Below, in pieces: positions 7,343-12,302 of a stretch of 12,302 nt of DNA. The notes below the pieces were generated by a model. That model worked only from the letters and a program-made list of their open reading frames with translations. It had not been told where the DNA came from and did not search any database. How positions within the stretch are numbered: position 1 is the first letter of the stretch; every line of letters begins with the position of its first letter. This DNA comes from Flavobacteriaceae bacterium (GTDB lineage Bacteria; Bacteroidota; Bacteroidia; Flavobacteriales; Flavobacteriaceae), in NCBI GenBank assembly GCA_030829155.1, contig JAURBD010000042.1, forward strand, positions 1 through 12,302, read 5' to 3'. The position numbers and the translations under genes are program-made.

Positions 7343-8233
7343 CTACAAAAGGCCTTCTAAATTTTGCTTAAAATAAAGTGCACTGTCAGCAGCACTTTGC
7401 ATCGATGATTCAGCAAAATTACCACCCTGCTCGATGTACAAGTATTCCAAACCAGAGGTTTTTGGATCGGGTAGCATTATGGTATAGTCTATAGAACCGT
7501 TTCCCAGCTCGGTGTAATCGCGAGTAACTTTATCCATATCCTTAATATGCCACATTACATATCTCCCAGGATTCTGAGCAACCATATCTTTTGGAGTTTT
7601 TCCTGAATGAACCAACCAGTACATATCCATTTGTAATTTTACAAATTTTGGATCTGTGAGTTGCATTAAAATTTGATGCCCAGAAGTTCCGCCCCAATCC
7701 TCGAATTCATATCCGTGATTGTGATAAGCAAAACCTATTCCTGCTTTTGTTGCTTGTTCTCCGATAACATTAAGTTTCTCTGATAAATGTTTAAATCCCT
7801 CGGGATTGCAGTTTTCAGGTTTTATGAAGGGCCAAGTAATGTAGGATGAATTTAAATTTATTGCCGTTTGAATACATTGATCCACATATCGGTTTAATTG
7901 ATCCGCAGATGCATTAAAATAGTCTGGAAAACTATAATGACCACTAGTTGTTGAAAGACCTAAATCATCTAAAATTCTTTTAAATTCAATGCTTTTATAT
8001 CCGTAAATGGTTTCTGTATCGGCCTGAAATCCATAAATCTCAAAATCTTGATAGCCAATAGTTTTGAGTTTCTTCAAAGTGTCTAAGGGAGCGAATTTCA
8101 TTGCATCTCGGACACTGAAGAGCTGTAAACCCATTTTGAAATGTTTTTTTTTTGAGAAAGAAAAATTAGGTAACCCTATTGAAAATCCTGCACTCAGCAG
8201 AGCGGTTTTTTGAATGAATTCTTTTCGTTTCAT
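7343..8233 (-). CDS. Exported sugar phosphate isomerase/epimerase-like TIM-barrel protein
   Basis: The 296-residue product belongs to the xylose-isomerase-like TIM-barrel superfamily. After an N-terminal export signal (basic MKRKEF, then a hydrophobic stretch at about 10-26), the barrel opens with KMGLQLFSVRDAM. Metal- and substrate-binding positions are suggested by FAYHNHGYEFE, KLQMDMYWLVHSG, VMWHIKDMDK and LYIEQGG, which supply the His/Asp/Glu ligands typical of the family. The signal resembles a Tat leader (RRxFI) but has RKEFI, with lysine for the second arginine. Exported proteins of this type are frequent in Bacteroidetes carbohydrate and inositol metabolism, though no partner dehydrogenase or transporter is adjacent. 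Substrate and even the reaction (isomerase, epimerase or dehydratase) cannot be told from sequence. No convincing promoter was identified upstream. Confidence 0.85.
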   Translation of the reverse strand: MKRKEFIQKTALLSAGFSIGLPNFSFSKKKHFKMGLQLFSVRDAMKFAPLDTLKKLKTIGYQDFEIYGFQADTETIYGYKSIEFKRILDDLGLSTTSGHYSFPDYFNASADQLNRYVDQCIQTAINLNSSYITWPFIKPENCNPEGFKHLSEKLNVIGEQATKAGIGFAYHNHGYEFEDWGGTSGHQILMQLTDPKFVKLQMDMYWLVHSGKTPKDMVAQNPGRYVMWHIKDMDKVTRDYTELGNGSIDYTIMLPDPKTSGLEYLYIEQGGNFAESSMQSAADSALYFKQNLEGLL

Positions 8234-8274
8234 ATTTCAATATAACTTTAATTTCATACTAAAATAAACAATAA

Positions 8275-8424
8275 AAATTAAGTGCTGTTAAAACTGAAAG
8301 TGTTAATGATATAACCTTAGATAATCAAATTGATAAGATTTTTGATATAAAAAAGTTGGAATCTCTGAAAAATAGAATTTATCGCCTTTTTGATAAAAAA
8401 AATTACTCAAATTGCTTGATCTGA
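8275..8424 (+). other. Start-less open frame, possible gene remnant
   Basis: Forty-nine sense codons stand between an in-frame TAA at 8272-8274 and the TGA at 8422-8424, with no ATG in frame. The translation has a protein-like, charged, amphipathic character (for example ITLDNQIDKIFDIKKLESL, then KNRIYRLFDKKNYSNCLI). That could be the C-terminal end of a lost gene. In AT-rich DNA a frame of this length also arises by chance. I do not recognise a family. A weak -7-like TAACTTTA sits just upstream at 8243-8250 but lacks a -33 partner. Confidence 0.2.
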
Positions 8425-8606
8425 ATACTTTTTTGAATGTGCTTAATTTTTTTAACATCATTATTAGAATTGACTAAAAACCGAAACAAAATCAATCCTT
8501 TTTTTGTTTTGGATTTAATCACTTCAATGTTGTCGTCAGCTTTTGGGAGAAAATATCCCTTATGAATGATTAAAAAATTTAATTTATTGGAACAATAACT
8601 TAAGTT
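8403..8606 (-). other. Start-less open frame, possible gene remnant
   Basis: On the minus strand 67 sense codons run from just after an in-frame TAA (plus-strand 8607-8609) to the TAA at 8403-8405. There is no ATG or GTG near the 5' end; only ATT/ATC or internal TTG codons could serve. The translation (including HKGYFLPKADDNIEVIKSK and KKGLILFRFLVNSNNDVKK) looks protein-like and ends in a normal stop, suggesting the C-terminal part of a decayed gene or a small gene with a rare start. The strong terminator of the upstream operon lies immediately before it, so it would need its own promoter. No family recognised. Confidence 0.25.
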
Positions 8607-8616
8607 TTATAATGAA

Positions 8617-8647
8617 AACACCCTTCACAGAATCTGTGAAGGGTGTT
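8617..8647 (-). terminator. Rho-independent terminator of the receptor operon
   Basis: A perfect 14-bp inverted repeat (plus strand AACACCCTTCACAG, loop AAT, CTGTGAAGGGTGTT) lies 32 nt past the lipoprotein stop. On the minus strand the stem is followed by TTTTCATT, the U-rich tail expected for intrinsic termination. There is no T tract on the plus-strand side, so it acts for the minus-strand operon. It separates that operon from everything at lower coordinates. Confidence 0.85.
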
Positions 8648-8679
8648 ACATCAAAAGCAAAAAATGTAATTACTTTAAT

Positions 8680-9237
8680 TTATTCTACAGTTAAATTAAA
8701 TGTAACTGCAATGTCTGTTTCACCTCCTGCGTCATCAAGACCAGTATTTGGTTTTGTAGGTTCGTGACGTAAGGTAAATGTTAAAGCTCCTGAACTTGCT
8801 GCTCCAGCAACTAGAGTGAATTCTGTTCCTAATGGATTTCCCTCTGAATCATTGTTTTCATAAGAAGTTGTAACATCTAGTCCACCACCGATGGTATAAA
8901 AAAACTGATGATCCAAATCTTCTTCTTCTACTTCTTCAGTTATGTCTTCTGCTGGACTTTCCATTTCGTTAAGAAGCTCAATAGTACCATTATAAATAAC
9001 TCCAGCTGACAAGTTTCCAGAAACCGTTATTACTGGTGTATTAGGACCATCACCGTCCAAATCTTGTGACTTAAGCGTAATGGTTGTTCCCTGACCTGCA
9101 GGCACAAGAGTAGCTGTTAGCGTAGTAATAACCTCCTCTTCATTTACAGGTTCTGGAGTGGAATCATCGTCTTTTGAACATGATACAAATAATAGGGTTG
9201 TAAAAAGAACTGTTGCTAAAAAATTTAATTTTCTCAT
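8680..9237 (-). CDS. Acidic lipoprotein of the receptor operon (flavobacterial hypothetical family)
   Basis: The 185-residue product begins with a lipoprotein signal peptide: MRKLNFLATVLFTTLLF, then VSC with the lipid-anchored C20. The following SKDDD matches the Bacteroidetes lipoprotein export signal that sends lipoproteins to the outer-membrane surface. The mature part is strongly acidic, with EPVNEEEVITTLTATL near the start, a DLDGDG segment around 59-64, a conserved-looking core LLNEMESPAEDITEEVEEE followed by HQFFY, and LRHEPTKPN near the end. It appears all-beta. I recall similar proteins in flavobacteria beside TonB-dependent receptors, sometimes labelled 'type 1 periplasmic binding fold superfamily', a label not supported by visible motifs. 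It starts 18 nt after the receptor stop and is followed by the operon terminator. I infer an accessory surface protein for the receptor; its ligand is unknown. Confidence 0.8.
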   Translation of the reverse strand: MRKLNFLATVLFTTLLFVSCSKDDDSTPEPVNEEEVITTLTATLVPAGQGTTITLKSQDLDGDGPNTPVITVSGNLSAGVIYNGTIELLNEMESPAEDITEEVEEEDLDHQFFYTIGGGLDVTTSYENNDSEGNPLGTEFTLVAGAASSGALTFTLRHEPTKPNTGLDDAGGETDIAVTFNLTVE

Positions 9238-9255
9238 TTTTTTGTGATTTTAAAA

Positions 9256-11649
9256 TTAATAATTGAATTTGATGTTTAGTAATAAATTTCTACCTAAATC
9301 GTTGGCATAAAAACGTAAGCGATTTAGGTAATTTCTGTAGGATGTATTGAACAGATTTGTAATTCCGAAACCCAAGCTCAATGATGATTTTTCTGAGAAA
9401 TCAAAATCAATACTTGAATTAAAGTTTAATAAGTGATATGCATTAGGAGGTGAACTTACATCAACTAGTTCTCTGGTTTCGGTCTGTGGGATGTATATTT
9501 CAAAATTAGTGTCGGGGTATTCATTTTGACGAAATACATATTCGCTTTGTAACGCTAATCGTAAATTCTTGATTTTGGGATTAAAATAAACAAGCTCATT
9601 TTTAGTATTTACAGCTGGTATATTTATCAAGGGCTCATCTTGCAAACGATCATATCCTTTAACCATTGATGACAGATGATTAAAACGAAGTTCTTCCGAA
9701 AAAACATAGGAGGCATTGAAATCCATTCCCAAAAGCTGGACATTGGTTTGTCTGTATTCCCAAACAGGAAAAGTTCCTCGAATTGAATTATTGATTCCGA
9801 CAGGTTCAATAATAATAAAATCTGAAACCGTGTTTATAAACGGATTTAACGAAAAGCTAAACTTTTCATTAATTCGCTCAAGTGTTAAGGATAATTTATG
9901 ACCAACTTCTGAATTAAACTCCAGATTACCATATTCAATTCGAGCAGCAGAGTGATGTAAACCTTCACTGAAAAGCTCAGATGGATTAGGGGTTCTTGAG
10001 GCAATTGTATAATTCAGAAACAACTTGTAATCCTCAACAAAATCATAGGTTGCTCCCAATGTGGTTGAGCCGTTGTAGTAATTTAATTGAGGTCGAGCCA
10101 AAACCTGATTAACCAATTCTTCGACTATTAAATTAGAAAAGTTTTCATTATAATTTCTCAACTCCCAAAAAGAGGTACGATAGAATTTATAAACATCCAT
10201 ATAGGTAAAGTCAAAACGCGCTCCTACTTCAAAAAGCCAATTGCTATCCAGCTGATAATCCGAAACAGCATAAATTCCAAAATCATATTTTTTATAATCA
10301 GGAATCAATCGACGAACCCCAGTATTGGGTGCATAGTTATTTTGATAGCTTCCCATTAAACCTGTTTTTAAATCAACGTTATCACTCAAATTAGTGTCTA
10401 AATCAAGTAATACTGTATGGGTGTCTAATTGCAAGTCTAAAGATGCTTTCCCTCGATCTGAACCCCGTCTGATATCAAATTCCAATCGTTCATTTCGCTG
10501 ATAATCATACTGAAAGCTTAACTTTCCAAAGCCAAACCTTTTGTAAGCTATCATTCTTGCTAATTGGTGACCAACATCTTGTTTGGGTGCCGATAGGTCA
10601 TAAGTAAAATCATCAATCCTTAAAGGAATGTCACTTTTGATTGCTCGATATAAATCTTGTGCACTTCCTAGGTGAGATGCCCTTAAAATACCTATCTCAT
10701 TTTTAAATAATGAATAATAAAAATTCATTCCATAATCAAATCGATTTAGACCAACATTTACAGAAATATTTTGTTGATTTACTCCTGTATTACTCAAAAA
10801 GTAGTCGGGTGTCTCAGAATCACCAAACCTTTTGAATGTACCCTGTAAACTTGCATACCATCCGCTTGCATAACTCTTGGTTAGTTTTGAAGTAATTAAG
10901 GATCCCCTTCCATTTGAATTTGAAGCAAATAGTGTTTTTCCATAAAGACTATCTTTAAAAGGGATTTTGGCACTCTCAACAACAACAACACCTCCCATTG
11001 CATCTCCGCTATATTGAAGTGCTCCAGCTCCTTTAATCAGAGTTAGTCTGTTGATTGCGTTCACATCAATATTTGGAGCATGTTCGGCTCCCCATTCTTG
11101 ATCTTCCATGCGAACACCATTGTTAATTATAGCAACACGACTGCTATGAAGTCCATTAATAATTGGCTTTACAATTGTATTTCCTGTATTCAATGACGAA
11201 ACACCACTCAAACTGTTGAGAGCATCTCCCAATGTTCCACTGCTAAAACGTTCTAATTCCTCTTTCAAAATAGTATTCTCCTGAAGTGTTTTGGATTCTT
11301 TACTCTTAATTTTTCCGTCAACGGTTATCTCATTGAGTTCCTCCAAGTGATGTTCCAATTTAAAAGACTTGAATGTGTCTCCCGATATTCTAACTCGAAA
11401 ACCTTTGGTCAAACAAAAGGGATGAGACACCTGAATGGAATAGGTCTCATTGCATAAATTTGAAATCTTAAATTTTCCTTCAAAATCAGTTACAAAAGTG
11501 AGTTCAGAACCAGCAACAATTAGTGTTGCACCCTCAAGTACAGAATCGTCGTGAAGATCTGTAAGGATTCCGGAAAGAGTAAAGTCACAGTTTTGTGACA
11601 AAGCTTGGAAGCTGCTCAAAAGCAGCAATCCTAGGACATTAATACGCAT
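9256..11649 (-). CDS. TonB-dependent outer-membrane receptor with carboxypeptidase-like regulatory domain
   Basis: The 797-residue product is an active-transport outer-membrane receptor energised by TonB-ExbBD. Residues 1-18 form a signal peptide. Residues about 20-100 are a CarboxypepD-reg-like beta-sandwich (SGILTDLHDDSVLEGATLIV, then TDFEGKFKISNLCNETYSI) with three cysteines, C21, C66 and C79. The plug follows at about 120-230: LGDALNSLSGVSSL, IINGLHSSRVAIINNGVRME, WGAEHAPNIDVNAINRLTLI, and KGAGALQYSGDAMGGVVVVE. The rest is a 22-strand-type barrel ending in an aromatic residue (NIKFNY), as expected for Bam-assembled proteins. The WGAEHAPNID plug motif resembles that of zinc, haem or iron receptor subgroups (ZnuD-like plugs have a comparable HAPxID), but no substrate is proven. 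It lacks the SusD partner of glycan systems. The gene starts 36 nt after the small His/Cys protein gene. Confidence 0.94.
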   Translation of the reverse strand: MRINVLGLLLLSSFQALSQNCDFTLSGILTDLHDDSVLEGATLIVAGSELTFVTDFEGKFKISNLCNETYSIQVSHPFCLTKGFRVRISGDTFKSFKLEHHLEELNEITVDGKIKSKESKTLQENTILKEELERFSSGTLGDALNSLSGVSSLNTGNTIVKPIINGLHSSRVAIINNGVRMEDQEWGAEHAPNIDVNAINRLTLIKGAGALQYSGDAMGGVVVVESAKIPFKDSLYGKTLFASNSNGRGSLITSKLTKSYASGWYASLQGTFKRFGDSETPDYFLSNTGVNQQNISVNVGLNRFDYGMNFYYSLFKNEIGILRASHLGSAQDLYRAIKSDIPLRIDDFTYDLSAPKQDVGHQLARMIAYKRFGFGKLSFQYDYQRNERLEFDIRRGSDRGKASLDLQLDTHTVLLDLDTNLSDNVDLKTGLMGSYQNNYAPNTGVRRLIPDYKKYDFGIYAVSDYQLDSNWLFEVGARFDFTYMDVYKFYRTSFWELRNYNENFSNLIVEELVNQVLARPQLNYYNGSTTLGATYDFVEDYKLFLNYTIASRTPNPSELFSEGLHHSAARIEYGNLEFNSEVGHKLSLTLERINEKFSFSLNPFINTVSDFIIIEPVGINNSIRGTFPVWEYRQTNVQLLGMDFNASYVFSEELRFNHLSSMVKGYDRLQDEPLINIPAVNTKNELVYFNPKIKNLRLALQSEYVFRQNEYPDTNFEIYIPQTETRELVDVSSPPNAYHLLNFNSSIDFDFSEKSSLSLGFGITNLFNTSYRNYLNRLRFYANDLGRNLLLNIKFNY

Positions 11650-11685
11650 GGATTGATTGAATTAACATAAAAAACAGTCGTTTAT

Positions 11686-12015
11686 TTATGCTAATACAGG
11701 TGGCCCACGAAGTTTAGTGTTGGTGATAGTGAACGAATGAAACAACAGTGAAGCAAAGCTTACTTTTGTGGCTTCTGGAGTTAAAACAACTTCCGAATTC
11801 GTGAAAATAACAAAACTAAAATGGTAAGGAGAATAATTAAAAGTGCATGTTTCACACTCAATAACAGATTGATGAACGTGAATTTGCTGTTCGTTACAAA
11901 TAAAGTGATTGTGTGACTCAAAGGCAGAGGCAAATTGTACAGCAGTAGGCAACAAAAAAGCCCCCAAAAGCACCAAAGCGAATGTATTTTTACAAAACTG
12001 TTTGCTGCTAAACAT
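11686..12015 (-). CDS. Small His/Cys-rich exported or membrane protein ending in LRGPP
   Basis: I choose the ATG at 12015 (109 residues) rather than the one at 12054, because a -7 promoter element at 12038-12045 lies between them and the signal sequence then starts normally. Residues about 11-31 are a hydrophobic signal or anchor (TFALVLLGAFLLPTAVQFAS, then A). After it comes a metal-ligand-rich segment: H35, H37, C40, H46, H48, C54 and C57, including HVH and CETC. The end is hydrophobic and closes with KLRGPPVLA. I know no characterised function. The plan (anchor, His/Cys cluster, R-G/A-P-P end) recalls proteobacterial DUF2946 proteins found near copper-linked TonB receptors; this is an analogy, not shown homology. 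It is the first gene of the receptor operon. I infer periplasmic metal binding or sensing. Confidence 0.7.
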   Translation of the reverse strand: MFSSKQFCKNTFALVLLGAFLLPTAVQFASAFESHNHFICNEQQIHVHQSVIECETCTFNYSPYHFSFVIFTNSEVVLTPEATKVSFASLLFHSFTITNTKLRGPPVLA

Positions 12016-12037
12016 CTTAAAGCTCTTTAATTTTGTA

Positions 12038-12045
12038 CAAAAATA
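12038..12045 (-). promoter_or_regulatory. Bacteroidetes-type -7 element for the receptor operon
   Basis: On the minus strand TATTTTTG matches TAnnTTTG. It lies 22 nt upstream of the ATG at 12015 and would give a leader of roughly 15 nt. It also places the alternative ATG at 12054 upstream of the transcript, supporting the shorter start. No TTG -33 element at the right distance and no clear operator palindrome (for example Fur- or Zur-like) was found. Confidence 0.4.
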
Positions 12046-12151
12046 TAAAAACATTTTGGATTTTAGAAGAATTTCTCAATCCAACTCGAATCCTAAACAA
12101 TGTATTTTTTGTGTTCTTGTTGCATCAGACAATCTACTTTAATGGAAAAAC

Positions 12152-12301
12152 TTAATTTACTCTTCCCTCACCTTTTTTGAGAACTATACGAGTTGGAGTG
12201 TCTTTTCCACTAATTATGGATTGGGTACCCAAAGCAATTGCTCGAATGGTTTCAGCAATCACTTCCATATCAAGAGTTTGAGGCTCATCTGTAACTTGAT
12301 G
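12152..12301 (-). CDS. C-terminal fragment of an unrecognised protein
   Basis: The frame is open from the right edge and ends at the TAA at 12152-12154, giving the last 49 residues of a longer protein. Visible sequence includes DEPQTLDMEVIAETIRAIAL and GTQSIISGKDTPTRIVLKKG, a helix followed by a strand and a short basic end (GEGRVN). It looks like the C-terminus of a soluble alpha/beta protein. A distant likeness to the end of LacI-type ligand-binding domains (helix, then PTRIVL) was considered but is too weak to claim. It is on the same strand as the receptor operon, 136 nt upstream of its first gene (the ATG at 12015), with no clear terminator between. Confidence 0.6.
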   Translation of the reverse strand, partial: HQVTDEPQTLDMEVIAETIRAIALGTQSIISGKDTPTRIVLKKGEGRVN

Positions 12302-12302
12302 A

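Larger units (their letters stand above)
8234..8679. other. 446-nt intergenic stretch without a conventional gene
   Basis: This gap lies upstream of the isomerase gene and downstream of the lipoprotein gene, both on the minus strand. It contains two convergent open frames without ATG starts (8275-8424 on plus, 8403-8606 on minus), which overlap at their 3' ends, and a strong terminator at 8617-8647. The part next to the isomerase gene must hold that gene's promoter, but I could not identify a convincing -33/-7 pair. No tRNA-like fold, inverted terminal repeat or direct repeat was seen. Confidence 0.7.

Noticed and set aside
9238..9255. Separate promoter for the lipoprotein gene
   Set aside because: The gap is only 18 nt and has no -7 element; the gene is best read as co-transcribed with the receptor.
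12052..12054. Upstream ATG as the start of the His/Cys small protein
   Set aside because: The -7 promoter element at 12038-12045 lies downstream of it, and the extra 13 residues would put an odd segment before a normal signal sequence.
11909..12142. Plus-strand open frame of 77 codons near the right end
   Set aside because: It is antisense to the small His/Cys protein gene and its promoter region, with no recognisable motif; treated as a shadow.

Overview
The window reads as a chromosomal segment of an AT-rich member of the Bacteroidetes, most probably a flavobacterium. The evidence is: a TonB-dependent receptor with an N-terminal carboxypeptidase-like regulatory domain; a lipoprotein with the acidic SKDDD signal just after its lipid-anchored cysteine; several TAnnTTTG-type -7 promoter elements; and start codons without clear Shine-Dalgarno sequences. 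No tRNA, rRNA, CRISPR array, insertion sequence or phage gene was seen.

Layout. The left edge (3-344, +) is the C-terminus of an LTA-synthase-type sulfatase/phosphoglycerol transferase. Next comes smpB (457-921, +), converging on a protein-L-isoaspartate methyltransferase gene (952-1602, -). From 1709 to 7338 (+) runs a tightly packed six-gene block: a Gfo/Idh/MocA oxidoreductase, a 3-hydroxybutyryl-CoA dehydrogenase, a YggS-type PLP homeostasis protein, a DnaQ-like exonuclease fused to a Cho/UvrC-like GIY-YIG nuclease, a Kv-type potassium channel with a C-terminal zinc ribbon, and miaA. Gaps are 6, 1, 6 and 24 nt, then an 11-nt overlap. The genes have no common pathway, so this looks like a housekeeping and stress cluster. 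A secreted sugar-phosphate-isomerase-type TIM-barrel protein (7343-8233, -) converges on miaA with only 4 nt between stops.

The stretch 8234-8679 carries no conventional gene. It holds two convergent open frames without ATG starts and a strong terminator at 8617-8647. That terminator closes the right-hand operon on the minus strand, read from 12015 down to 8680: a small His/Cys-rich exported or membrane protein ending in LRGPP, a TonB-dependent outer-membrane receptor, and an acidic surface/periplasmic lipoprotein. I infer that these three form an uptake module, probably for a metal ion or metal complex; the substrate cannot be read from sequence. The right edge (12152-12301, -) is the C-terminus of an unrecognised protein.

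The most interesting items are the three-gene receptor operon with its poorly characterised partners, the potassium channel with a zinc-ribbon tail, the exonuclease/GIY-YIG fusion with a four-cysteine motif, and the two start-less frames in the intergenic region.
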